The notes under the pieces were generated by a model that ran no database searches, was not told the origin of the DNA, and was given only the letters and a program-made list of their open reading frames with translations. Position numbers and translations under genes: made by a program. A stretch of 64,000 bases of DNA from Sclerotiophoma versabilis (lineage: Eukaryota; Ascomycota; Dothideomycetes; Pleosporales; Didymellaceae), in the NCBI GenBank assembly GCA_012274445.1, contig JAAROD010000029.1:682001-746000 (forward strand), written 5' to 3'. Of this stretch, positions 1-11,000 are shown piece after piece; position 1 is the first letter of the stretch; every line of letters begins with the position of its first letter.

Positions 1-2546
1 GGACCATCAAAGAGGATGGATGGCTCTTCAAAATCGCCCCAGGTGACAGCCTTCTTTGGGCTGTCATTACTCCTTCTCTTCTCGGGTGATCTCAGAGACG
101 ACTTGACGGGGGAGCGGAGAGATGACTTCATGGGTGATACGAGTGTGGAAGCTGAAAAATTTGTGCCCGGTGCGAATATGGCGGCCTTCGTGGGCGATTT
201 CTGAGCAGGAGCTGAGAACATTGAGGCGGTCGCTCGGGGCGTAAAGACCGATGGCGTGAACGTTGGTGGCGCAAAGAAGGGAGTCTTAGATGTTGGCGGT
301 GCCAGTGTCAAAGGCTTCAATTGCAGTGGTGCAAACTGAGCTTGAGGCTTTTCGGCAGGAGTGTTCTCGTTCTCAAGCTCTGAGATGCTGAAGTCGTTGA
401 CCTCACTAGCTTCATCGAACGATGCATCGCAAGTGGAGAAGTGTGATGGGGACGGGGTCTGCTTCTTCGCGGAAGCCCTGATCTCCTCCTGGATGGCCGC
501 CTCCATAGCCAAAGCTGGCGTTGTAGGGTAATCAGGCAGCTCACCTAAAGCTTTCCTATTGGCACTCGCGGCTCGGACAGGTGTCACTGGGGCTGCTGAG
601 TGAGGTGTGAAGTTCTCCTTGTTCGCAATGTGTTCCGGCGAGGTTTGCGCAGGCGGTGTGCAAGGGGCCTCGAGCTCGACTGTTGGGGCCACGGAAGGTG
701 GAGTGAAAGTCTCTTTGAGAGCAATGTGTTCTGGGGAGCATTGCGCAGGTGGTGTAGAGGGGGCCATAAATCGAACGGCTGGCGTTCTCTGCACAATCTC
801 AGGTGTGTTGCTCCGGATAGGCGTGACTGCTTGAGCTGGAGTGGCAGATACTGCGGCCGCGACTCCGTCGGCTTGAGCCTCCTCAGCGGTCGGGATAGGA
901 GTGAAAACCTCCTTGACCGCAACGTGTTCCGGCGAAGATTGCGCGCGCGGTGTGCAAGGGGCTTGGAACACAACCGCAGGAGTGGCATCTTGAGGAGTGA
1001 AGATTTCCTTCTTGGCGACATGTACCGGTGAGCATTGTGCCGCTGGTGTGCGAGGTACTGCAAAGAAGCCAACAGGAGGCATGACAGCCAGTTCTGGTGT
1101 GGCAGATGTCTCCATGGACGCTTCCTCAATGATACTCAGGCGTGACCCGACTACAATATGCGCAGGGGTCTTGGGATAGTCTGGCAGCTCAGCGAGCGCT
1201 TGTCTCGAGCTCAAGGGTGCTTTGATGTGTGCAGGAGTCTTCGGGTATCCAGGCAGCTCGTTCATCGCATCCTTGTGGTTAATTGGTGCATTGATATGTG
1301 CGGGAGTCTTGGGGTATTCCTCGGGCATCTCATTCATCAAAACATCGGTTTCAGGGGATGCGGCGACCGGCGCCTGAATGTGTGCTGGAGTCTTGGGATA
1401 GTCTGGCATTTCAGCCAAGGCGGCCTTGTTGGAGATAGGAGGCTGGATATGAGCAGGTGTCTTTGGGTATTCTGGCAGCGCTGCAAGTGCCGCCGTTGAT
1501 GTGATGGGTGCCACGATATGTGCAGGCGTTTTGGGGTATTGAGGGAGCTCGAACATGGCTCGCTTGTTAGTCAGAGGTTGAGCAGTTTGTGCGGGTGTGG
1601 AAGGAACTGCAGGGTACTCCGTGAAAGGCTCTTCGACAGACTTAACCTCCTCGACGATGGGCACTTCGACGGGTGTAGGTTCCTCATGGACGACCTTCGC
1701 GGGTTTGGCTGGAGTGGCCTTCTTCGTCGGTTTGCGTGCAGGCGCCTTGAGAGGCGAGGCAGGAGGAAGCTCAGCATTGCGAGTGGTGCGTGTCGCTCTG
1801 CTGGGAGGCGCGAGAACAGGCGCAGTGTCAAGAGGCGCTGCTGCTTTGCGGGCGCGAGATGTTGGCTTGATAGGCTCAGCGGCAACCGTGTTCTCGACAG
1901 CAGGGGCTTCGGCAGCCTTCGCAGCTGCTGTCTTCCTGACGGGCGCTTTGCGTGCGCGCGACGCTGGCTTGGCGGCCTCTTCTGCGACGGGCTCCTCGAT
2001 GGTGACGGTTTTGCGCGTCCGTGTCGCTGTTCTTGGGAACTCTTCTTGTTCTACGGCAGGCTCTTCGGCAATGACAGGCTCAGTCTTCTTCGCCGGTGTC
2101 TTCTTGACAGGCGCCTTGCGCGCGCGCGTCGCGACTTGAATTTTGACGGGTTGTTGTGGCATCGCAGACTCCTCCTCAACTGCCTCTTCAACGACAGGCT
2201 CTTCGACAATCGGTGTAGAGGCCTTGCGACCACGTGTGGCCCTCTTAGGCGCCACAGGTGCGGGCTCCTCTTCTTCTGTTGTCTCCAACTTGGCTGCACG
2301 CGTTGCGCGCGTCTTCTTCTGTGTGGGCACTTCTTCGACTACAGGCTCAGGCTCAGGTGTTGGTTCTGTCTTCGCCTTGCGCTTTGTTGATGTCGACTTC
2401 GCAGTTCTTGTCGCAGCGGGCGCGACTTCTGTGACTTCTTCTTCGACGACGACCTTCTTCCGGCCGCGCTTGGGCGGCGCAGACAGTGTCATTGCGGCAG
2501 GCGCTGCCTCCGGGGCGGCCTTCGCTCCGCGACGTGTAGCGACCAT
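1..2546 (-). CDS. Repeat-rich basic protein with TP/SP arrays and PP1-type docking motif (C-terminus off window)
   Basis: An uninterrupted reading frame of about 848 codons starts at ATG 2546 and runs off the left edge, so the C-terminus is missing. The N-terminal third (about residues 1-290) is Ala/Lys/Pro/Glu-rich with repeated SRARKAP or ATRTRK boxes resembling AT-hook-like basic patches. Residues about 325-470 hold six exact copies of YPKTPAHI in a looser unit (LAELPDYPKTPAHI). Residues about 495-640 hold four copies of a second unit with TPPAQxSPEH and KExFTP. Near the visible end are SPMKSSLRSP, SPVKSSLRSP and then KKAVTW, which fits the RVxF-type PP1-docking consensus. No catalytic domain is visible. 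Composition suggests a disordered, heavily phosphorylated nuclear or chromosome-associated protein; this role is inference. I do not recognise the family. Confidence 0.8.
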   Translation of the reverse strand, partial: MVATRRGAKAAPEAAPAAMTLSAPPKRGRKKVVVEEEVTEVAPAATRTAKSTSTKRKAKTEPTPEPEPVVEEVPTQKKTRATRAAKLETTEEEEPAPVAPKRATRGRKASTPIVEEPVVEEAVEEESAMPQQPVKIQVATRARKAPVKKTPAKKTEPVIAEEPAVEQEEFPRTATRTRKTVTIEEPVAEEAAKPASRARKAPVRKTAAAKAAEAPAVENTVAAEPIKPTSRARKAAAPLDTAPVLAPPSRATRTTRNAELPPASPLKAPARKPTKKATPAKPAKVVHEEPTPVEVPIVEEVKSVEEPFTEYPAVPSTPAQTAQPLTNKRAMFELPQYPKTPAHIVAPITSTAALAALPEYPKTPAHIQPPISNKAALAEMPDYPKTPAHIQAPVAASPETDVLMNEMPEEYPKTPAHINAPINHKDAMNELPGYPKTPAHIKAPLSSRQALAELPDYPKTPAHIVVGSRLSIIEEASMETSATPELAVMPPVGFFAVPRTPAAQCSPVHVAKKEIFTPQDATPAVVFQAPCTPRAQSSPEHVAVKEVFTPIPTAEEAQADGVAAAVSATPAQAVTPIRSNTPEIVQRTPAVRFMAPSTPPAQCSPEHIALKETFTPPSVAPTVELEAPCTPPAQTSPEHIANKENFTPHSAAPVTPVRAASANRKALGELPDYPTTPALAMEAAIQEEIRASAKKQTPSPSHFSTCDASFDEASEVNDFSISELENENTPAEKPQAQFAPLQLKPLTLAPPTSKTPFFAPPTFTPSVFTPRATASMFSAPAQKSPTKAAIFAPGTNFSASTLVSPMKSSLRSPVKSSLRSPEKRRSNDSPKKAVTWGDFEEPSILFDG
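590..1075 (-). repeat. Second repeat array encoding TPxAQxSPEH...KExFTP units
   Basis: Four units at about 600-665, 700-765, 900-965 and 1000-1065 encode a shared pattern: a TP site, then AQ, an SPEH or SPVH box, a lysine pair region and FTP. Each unit carries three proline-directed Ser/Thr sites. The units are interleaved with unique Ala/Thr/Pro-rich linkers of unequal length. Confidence 0.8.
1150..1630 (-). repeat. Degenerate tandem repeat encoding YPKTPAHI units
   Basis: Six exact YPKTPAHI-encoding units plus a degenerate one (TEYPAVPSTPAQ) lie 63-90 bp apart within the left-edge gene. Unit spacing varies but the protein octamer is invariant, while synonymous bases differ between copies. 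That pattern is expected from selection on the peptide rather than from recent DNA duplication. Confidence 0.85.
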
Positions 2547-2977
2547 GTTGCGTGCCTGGAGATGCGATATTCGCGGGTTAGTAGTGCGAGGTGTGGTCGC
2601 TTTCGTGGGTTGGGAAGGTACAAGGTAATAGCGGTGGAGCTGTTGTCTGTGTGTTGCTGACAACACACGCGTTGCTCGGCCAACCGTCCGGAAGAGCTTA
2701 GATCGACACCGCATTGCGGATGCATTCGGTCCAACAGCCTCACCATTACGCACACAACGATGTAACGATGACCAAGCTTGCTTGCTTTTGGTCGAACAAC
2801 ACCAAGTGCCCTGTCTTACTAGTTGAACAAAGCTGGGGGCAGTCACATCCTATGTCTTCAATGCCGGCCTTCAGTACTGTTTACACTCTCGAGTCACCGG
2901 TCGAAGATTGTATATACCTTCTCTGCTCCGGGTGTTATCGAGTCGACTACCTCCAGAATTCGACGTCTGTCATTGCG
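2547..2977. other. Intergenic region upstream of the repeat-rich gene
   Basis: This 431 bp gap separates the stop codon of the WDR6 gene from the start codon of the repeat-rich gene; both genes point left. It should hold the promoter and 5' leader of the latter and the 3' UTR of the former. I see no coding frame or RNA gene. Confidence 0.6.
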
Positions 2978-5900
2978 CTATTCCTCAGTTGGTGATGTAT
3001 CCAACCGGATGACCTCCATTCCAACACCACAGAGCAGCACTCTCGGCGCATTGCCATCATCATCCAATACTGCCATACTTGAGACATCTGCGACGCTGGT
3101 CTTGACTTTCGAAAGTCGTTTGATCACCAGCGTATCAGACCTGGCCTTATGAGGATCACCTTTCACTGTGTCCTGAATCGCGACTTTCCAAAGGCGAATC
3201 CACTCATCGTTGCCTGATGTGAGAATGCATATTTGGGACTGAATGTTGACTATGGCGCATGCTGTAACGGCAGAGCTGTGCGCACGGTTCACGAGTACTG
3301 GTGGCCCTACATACGATCCTTTTGTTGCTGAGGACGAATCTGGTGTTGTAGAATAGGCAAGTAGGAAGGCAAGGGCACCGTCGTCGCCGCCAGAAACGAT
3401 GAGGGTTGTGCCATCACCATTAGCATGCGATGCCATTGTTTTTGACGCACTCTGGTGAATACGAGCAGGATTTTGCCATTGCAAAGCTTGGCTTGACAAA
3501 TCGCCAGACAAAGGCCAAAGGACTGCATGGCCATCTGTACCAGCTGTCAACAAGGCAGTGGGTGAGATGAACGTGCACTGCGTAAGGCATGAGGTGAAAT
3601 AAATGCCTTTGGCTAGAGGCTGCCATTTAGTTGCAATTGTCGGGTCATAGCGATACGTCTGTCTAGGGTCAGCGATGTTCATATGATTACAAGACTATGC
3701 TGACCTTGATGCTTGAATCTGAGAATACCATCGCAATAGTGTAAGCACTACCGCACCGATGCACATCAAAGGACATGATACGTAGGTCCGAGAAATCGCT
3801 TTCCGGCGTATAGACGTATTCACAAACGACTCCTATATCGATGACTGTGTCTAGAGTTCGAACATGCCAGATGTAGAACTCCTCAGATCCGGCACTACTA
3901 AAGAGGTATTCACCATCATCAGACCATTGCAAATGCTGAATGCCTGTGGTGTGCTTGCGCAATGTTCTCTGGCACACCAACTCGCCTTTGATGTACTGGA
4001 AGATTTTGATGTCTGTATCCTCAGCACCAGTAGCGATCAAACCACAGTGTCTCTTAGAGTATTGTGAGCAACCACTTGGCGAAGATACTGCTACTGCCTT
4101 AATTTCGCGACCGTGGCCGCCAGAACGCAGCACGTTATGATTCGGGCCTTCCTGACTGCAAAAGTTCAGACTCGACATCCTCGTCCATATTAAGGTCCCA
4201 CCATGTGGGCTATTGGGATTTGAGCTTGGCTGAAAAGTCCAACTTCGGTGTGCACCACCAGTCTCAATGCCCATGATTTCCTCCTCCGAAGTGATGTCGT
4301 ATAGAACCCACTGCTTGCTCGAGAAGCCATGCACCAGTAGATGACCATCGTGAAAGTAGAAGTCTTCAATATTTGGTCCAATCGGCAGGGCTAGGTTGTG
4401 AACAAGCTTGACAGTGTTATTGACAAGGTCGACCAGATGGACAGCAAGACACCCATTTCGACCGACTGAGTATAAAAATCCGACTGATGCATTTTTAGAC
4501 AGGGTCTGGAACTTGAGGGCAGTGACTGTCTCATCTCCATGAGCTTTTTCGATGATCCTGAAGAGAAAAGCTTCCTGGCTGGAAACGCTGTGAGAGACTG
4601 CATACAGTCCTATAGATCCACGGCGGAATCCTAGAAAAAGTGTCGTGTTTTCGGAAATCGATTCGATCGCAAACATGCTTGTAATAGTCCGGCCTGTCAA
4701 TGAGTCGGAGAGTGGTATGGAGACGACTTTCAAGCTCAAAGGCAACAAGCTTGTTGTAATGTCGATGAACAGCAGCTGAGCTTCTCTGTGCCCAACCAGC
4801 GTGATCAAAAGTACAAGTTGTTTTCGGCCGTCGGCTGAGAATGTATCTGTCGCGAACAGGGAGCCAACCTTGCCGGTGACCGCGTGTATGTTTCGTAAAG
4901 TTGAGTCGCGCGCAGAGTACATATAGATACCACCTTTTGTGCCTGCAAGGAAAGCTATGCCGTAGTTAGGCACGCTAGCACAGGTTGAGTACCCAGAAAA
5001 ATCTTCCAGCTGATCTACCAAACTCGATGTCGTCAGCCTGCTCTGTAGACTAGAGCCTTCATCCTGGCCGAACGATTTGATCAAAACCTTGCCGAAGTTC
5101 GTTACCAAGAGAAGGGTCCTGCTGAGAATGAAGCAATAGCTCCTGGTAGAATCTGCTTTCTTGAAGGCTTTCTTAGACTCATAAGTTTCGTTGACAGTCA
5201 CAAAAGACTGTTCCATGTGGAGAAGGTCTTGCAAATTATACTCGGCGAATGTGGTGCGCTGTCCTTGCGTGTGTTCATTCACGCCAACCAATGGATGAGT
5301 GGTGATTTTGCTGTCAGCAGCGCCGCAGACGATACGTACTGAACCAGCAGATTGGTGGTAAGTAGTCATTGACCACATGTTCTTACCGTTGTGGTATGCG
5401 GCGCAGTCAACCTGTTGTAGCGTACACGGAAGGGTACCCTTCTTTGTTGTATTGGCCACAAGTTTCCATGTGCGTGATGTAGCATCTTCGCCAGCTGAAA
5501 GAAGAGCCAGAGATCCATCGCAAGGTGACGAGTCCAGAAACCTCACTTTCCAGACTCGTGAAGTGTGGCCCCATCCGATTGCAAGACAGTTGGAGCTTTC
5601 AGATTGCGTTTCAGTAGCTGCGACACTGAACCCTGTGTGGCGCGTCCGCTGCGCGTCCGCACTCTCGTCCACAGCCTCGCCTTCGGTGACATTGACGTTC
5701 ACATTCGAAACGTCCCAGAGACGAATCGTACGATCGTCACTACAGGAGGCGATAACTCGTCTCAGACTCCCACAGCATCCGCGCTGGAGCTCTTTGGAGA
5801 TTCGAACGTCGAAGATTGAGCCTTCATGACCAAGGAAGACTTGGTGGATCCGTGAGGTTGCTTGACCCTGGGCGGACTTATTCCATGACCAATACATGAT

Positions 5901-6606
5901 CTCCCCAAATGCTGTGCCAGCAGCAATGAGTATGCATTCAGAAGATTCCCAGAGAAGATGTGCAGAGTATAGGATGGACCTTGAGCTTGTTGTGAGCTCG
6001 GAGATTCTGAGGTTCAGAGGACTGCTGTAGTCGTCAGCAACTCCAATGTCTCTAAGCCCAGCCGAAAGGGACCGTTTGGAAAGGGTGTTACCAACCTCGA
6101 CGCATGTGCTGTTTCACTCTGGTACTGTATGGTGAGCTTGAGAAGTGCATTGTGAGCTGTTACTGCAGCACAGGTGCCCTGACTATACACATCCTTGTCA
6201 CTCAAGCTACTCATCCGAGGTGCGAGATCGAGAATCCAGTCGGGAGCCTGCACAACATTTGACAGAATCAGGGACAAAGGCTCACAGCTAGGTTCATCTA
6301 GCAAAGAGTTGGTTCTAAGGGCGCGAACAAGACGTCCGCCCCATACGACCAGCGTCGTCACATTGTCAAGCTCTTCGGCATAGACACATATGCCATGGAC
6401 AGCCTGAGCTTTGAAAACTCGCCTGGACGCAATGTATTGTGAGGTTTTGGCGTGATAGAATCGAAGGAATGGTCCTTCGGCGGCGATCAAAAGCGCTCCG
6501 CACGAGGCTAATGCAGTCACCGGTACACGAGTGCTTTCATGCTGGAGGCGTTAGCATCACAAAGCAGGCCACTTCATCTAACACTCACGTGAAGTGTGGG
6601 TGACAT
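2978..6606 (-). CDS. trm734: WDR6/Trm734-type WD40 protein (cofactor of tRNA 2'-O-methylation)
   Basis: Four exons are joined as 6606-6589, 6541-6096, 6024-3705 and 3658-2978, giving 1154 residues, close to human WDR6. The first exon encodes only MSPTLH and leads into HESTRVPVTALAS and AAEGPFLRFYH, the usual WDR6 N-terminal blade. WD40 signatures include GHEGSIFDVRIS, SDDRTIRLWDV, GHTSRVWKVRFL, AGEDATSRTWKL, and near the C-terminus TGAEDTDIKIF and SAGSEEFYIWHV. In yeast Trm734 (Rtt10) partners Trm7 to methylate the wobble base of tRNA; the same protein has been linked to endosomal recycling. Introns are 47, 71 and 46 bp with good donors and GCTAAC or GCTGAC branch points. The gene is divergent from the PBDC1 gene, with 244 bp between start codons. 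Confidence 0.9.
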
Positions 6607-6850
6607 TGGCAAGCAAAGCTCTCAAGTCGCAAGCCGCGGCCTGTCGTGGAATTTGTCGTGTTCAGTCAGCCCCGCACCTGCCCTGTGAGTTGTGGCGGCG
6701 GGGTCTGGGAATGACGAAGCCTCTCACTTTTGACACGAAATTTACACCACTTTGCGACCAGCTCTCCCAACACGCCTAACGCGGTCATACTGCCCCCAAA
6801 CTCGACTTGAACCCTCACATACCAATCGCACGTACTCGACGTATTCCAAC
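6607..6850. promoter_or_regulatory. Shared divergent promoter of Trm734 and PBDC1/Chp1 genes
   Basis: Only 244 bp separate the two divergent start codons, so both core promoters and both 5' leaders must lie here. No clear TATA box is visible. The arrangement suggests coordinated expression of two translation-related genes; this is inference from position. Confidence 0.6.
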
Positions 6851-7409
6851 ATGTCTCTCGGACCACCAGGCGCGCAGATTGACGCAGAGCATGCCGACAA
6901 CTTCGAGGACATTGAGAAGCAGTTCGCCGTGAAGGGTGCGCAAATCCGCACAGCCAGCATGGGTCCCTGCTAACAGACCGCGCAGTTGTCCAACATATGG
7001 AGACATACTGGAACATCCTCGAAAAGGTCAAGGGCTCGACTCTGCGCCTCACCAAGTTCGACGACGAGATCTACGAGCACTTCCAGAAGGAGTTTCCCGA
7101 CTTCGATGCATCGGCCACAATAAACGAGGATGAGATGAAGAGCAAGGCCGGCAAGGAGCGATGGCGCAACTTCATCAACCAGTACGAGAAGAAGGTGGAG
7201 GACTTCAACTTTGGCGCCATGCTGCGTGCCAGCCCCAAGACAGACTACACACAGGACGGCACGATTTTTGCAGTGCGCATGCAGTTCTATGCCGTTGAGA
7301 TTGCTCGGTAAGTTGGTCCTCTAGGGTCTATGCTTGCAATGCTGACGGGCGCAGCAACCGCCAGGGTCTGAATGACTGGGTCTACGAACAAGCCCATCAG
7401 AGCAAATAG
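6851..7409 (+). CDS. PBDC1: PBDC1 family protein (YPL225W/Chp1-like, eEF1A chaperone)
   Basis: Three exons, 6851-6935, 6986-7307 and 7355-7409, encode 153 residues, the usual length of the family. Diagnostic stretches are AEHADNFEDIEKQFAVK near the N-terminus, METYWNILEKV, LRLTKFDDEIYEHF, GKERWRNFINQYEKKVEDFN and the C-terminal FYAVEIARNRQGLNDWVYE. These match yeast YPL225W and human PBDC1 closely. The yeast protein has been described as Chp1, a ribosome-associated dedicated chaperone for nascent eEF1A. Introns of 50 and 47 bp fall at conserved-looking positions, the first between AVK and VVQH. The protein is cytosolic, with no signal peptide or membrane segment. Confidence 0.93.
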
Positions 7410-8079
7410 AAAGGGTCCGGCATGACCTGACATGACTGTAAGCCACACCAAGGGTGGGAAGCGTCCTGCATTGTCCTTTTGGGGGCCGGCACTTGTCCGT
7501 GATAGCTAGCTTATCGATTCCATCGTATGCTTCGAGTCGCCACCACCTACAGACGACCGTATGCCGTAATCGTTTTCGCTGTCTTGCTCGCAATCGCTAT
7601 GCCCTCGCCCGGCTCGATCGATTTCATGAGCAATAGTAGATAGTGGTTGGGGTGGGTTTGCGCTGGAGAGCTCTCGCACTCGGGCGAGTGTGGGTTGTCT
7701 ACGAGTTGCAGTGCTCGCGCTGCGTACATCTAACGAATTAATGCAAATCTTTACCTCGCACAACTTCCTGACCATACTTCGTTGCGACATAGTTTTCGAT
7801 ATGTTTCCCCAGTATGTTGTTGCCAAAAGAAAAGGGCAGCTGTTGGACGAACCATTTGTTGGTGGTGTCTGGATTGGAACAATAGCAAGGCCAAACAAAG
7901 TGACATATGCAGCCAACCCTTCAAGACTAGCAAAACGCCGGCTGGGCATGTGAAGAGCATACACTACGCCCGATGTGGCAATTTCCTGTCCTTCACTATC
8001 GTATTTGCATTGTTTCGCCTTCACTGTTTACCCAGGGTCTGAACCTCTACATTCTTTACTTCGAGTCCGCTCACTCAAC
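7410..8079. other. Intergenic region upstream of the STE6-like gene
   Basis: This 670 bp region holds the 3' UTR of the PBDC1 gene and the promoter of the ABC transporter gene. Only low-quality ORFs occur here and none shows coding character. I looked for a small CaaX-type pheromone precursor gene by eye and did not find a convincing one. Confidence 0.5.
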
Positions 8080-11000
8080 ATGGTAACAACCTCAGAAGCC
8101 GCACACTCAGAAATGGGAGATACGGCGACTTCACAAACTGATCAGGAACACGAGTACGTTTCACAGCTGGGATGGAAAGCGCTCTTCGGCTTCACCACAA
8201 CCAGTCACATTGTGGTCCTGATCAGCGCGCTCATCAGTGCAGCTGCCGCCGCCGCCACCCTACCCATCTTCTCCGTCATATACGGCCTCGTCTTCGGCGC
8301 ATACTCGGACTACGGTGCTGGAAAAGTCGACGGCGACGAGCTACTAAGTGGAGTCACGAGGCTATGCTTCATCATGACTGTTATCGCTGTTGCAAGTTGG
8401 ATCTTCAACAGCATCTTTTTCTTCCTTTTCCTCCTCTTTGGAGAGTTGCAAGCGAAGAGCGCGAGGACTAGGATCTTCGATGCGCTCATCCGAAAGGACA
8501 TGGCATGGTTCGACTCAAGGGAAAGCGGCATTGCCGCGCTCCTACCTACCATCCAAATGTAAGCAGCCATGGTCCCTGCCGTATTTTGGTATAGCTAAGC
8601 ACCTCAGGCACATTCGTGATCTGCAACTCTCAGTCTCTGCGCCGCTGGGCGAAGGCCTGCAGTGCATCATTGCCGCAATTGCAGCTATGGGGGTAGCATT
8701 TTACTACTCCTGGAACCTGACTCTCGTCGTCATATGCACAGTACCTTTGATCTATCTTATGGAAGCCTATATATCGAACAGGCTAAACACAAGAACGCAC
8801 GAGCAGGCCAATCAGCTCAAAATGGCGTTGAAGTACACCACCAATGCTATCCAAAGCATTGAGACTGTCAAGTGTTTCAATGGCGAGAGCTACGAGTTGC
8901 AGGCTTTCACAAAGACTAATTCTGTTACGGCGAAAATATACAAGAGCGTGGCAAACTTGCGGTCCATGCAAATCGGGCTGATGCATTTCTTCACGTTTAC
9001 TGTTTTTGTCCAAGGCTTCGCTTACGGTTCCCATCTGATCATATCCGAAGATCTTGATGTTGACAGTGTCATTACCACATTTTGGGCGGCGTTGTTGGCA
9101 ATAGGAGGTATTACTGGATTCTTGCCACAATTCATTGTCATGCAGAAAGGTAAGGTCTCCGGTACTAGACTTCGAGCTTTAATGGAGCAAACGTCTAAGG
9201 AAGACGGAACTGGCGAGTCGCAAGGCGAATTCAAGCCCTCGAGATGTCCAGGTAATATCGAGTTCAGAGGGGTCAGTCATCCATCGTTTGTTCCCCGACT
9301 CTGCTGACTGGCCAGGTCACTTTCTCTTACCCAACACGAACGGAAGAAACTGCTCTCCGAAACGCGACTCTTTTCTTCCCAGCGGGAGAAACAACATTCG
9401 TCATCGGCAAGAGCGGATCAGGCAAAAGCACCTTAGGCCAACTGCTTGTCCGATTGTACCAGCCTTCTTCTGGCCAAGTGTTACTGGATCATGTACCGCT
9501 CAATGAACTCGATGTCCACTGGCTACGACAAAACGTCACGTTGGTAGAGCAGCACAGTGTCTTGTTCAACGACTCTATTCAAAATAACATCACTCTGGGT
9601 GGTCGAAGCGGGGCCGTCACAATGGACGATGTCAGAAACGCTGTTAGCTTCGCAATGCTGGAACCGATAGTGGATGGTCTTCCTGCAGGCCTCGAGACTA
9701 ATCTTGGTGCAAAGGGTAGCTCTTTGAGTGGAGGAGAGAAGCAAAGGATGGCTTTGGCGCGGGCCCGCATACGCGATACACCTGTACTGATCCTGGACGA
9801 GTCTACTAGTGCTCTCGACTACGTCACACGAGCCATGATTCTCCGTGCCATACGTGAATGGCGTGGAGGCAAGACGACTATCATTATAACGCACGACGTT
9901 TCTCAAGTTCAGCCGGATGACTTCCTCTACCTTCTCGACAAAGCGCAGGTGCTTCAAGAGGGCTATCATAAGGACTTAGAGTCACAACCTGGAGTATTCC
10001 AGTCCTTCCTTACATCGAACGAAAAGGATGAAACGGATACTGAAAGAAAGTATCCATCAGAGTATGAGGTTGATGATGCCCAAACAGATGAGTTTGTGTC
10101 ACTTTACTGCGATTCCTGGACCATGCCTACACCAACAAGACATACACTTTCTGCAGTATTGTTTGAACAGTCCGTATTGTCATCTTTTCAAGAAAGCGCA
10201 TTGGGTCGGTCCGACACCATTGGCAGCAGGACAGACGACAGGCTGTCAATGATGAGCGACGAAAAGGAAAAAGTCCACGAGAAAGAGGACTATTTCCCCC
10301 AAGCCAATCATGTGTCACCGAATTCTCCGTCAGAGGCCATTTCATTATTGTCCGGTGTATTTGAGGCCACTCAGCTCCACACCGCACGCACTTCTAAGAC
10401 CCTTCTCAACGACCACATATCAAGAACACACTCCTTGAAGGGAAATGACTACGAATTAAGGCTAGATTCTCGCGTATCATCACAACCGGCTTCCGACTAT
10501 TCTGCTTTTCTAAAGCGATTGTCCATCGCTACGGCGCGCACATCGCACTTTCCCCAGCCTGGAAAGTACTTGCGGCGGAGGAAGCTGCTGAGTCGCGACA
10601 AGATTGTCGATAAGCTGAAGCTTCCTGACAATTCCCTGTCTATTACGCAAATTCTGAGAACCGTATGGCCGAGCATTGATTGGCGATCGCGAATTGCCCT
10701 CTTCGCTGCCGTGCTGGCAACGCTCGTGCATGCAGTCGCAACTCCTGTATTCGCCTGGGCGTTTTCGCAGTTACTCGCCACATTCTATGCCGTTGAAGAT
10801 AGCAAAGCGGAGGCGACCAAGTATTTATTAGTGATATTAGGTATTGCTATTGCAGACGGTCTTGCAGAATACTCCATGTTCTACTTGTACGACAGTGTTG
10901 CACAATCATGGGTCCAAGCACTCAAGACTGAGGCTATGCGGCGTATACTTGCGCAGCCCCGCGAATTTTTCGATAAGGAAGAGAATAGCATGGCATGCAT

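Noticed and set aside
590..1630. CRISPR-like periodic repeats
   Set aside because: Repeats are coding, diverged at the DNA level and unevenly spaced, in a eukaryotic gene.
1518..2390. 290-codon plus-strand ORF rich in Cys/Arg/Leu
   Set aside because: Shadow of the repeat-rich minus-strand gene; composition mirrors its Ala/Lys/Pro codons.
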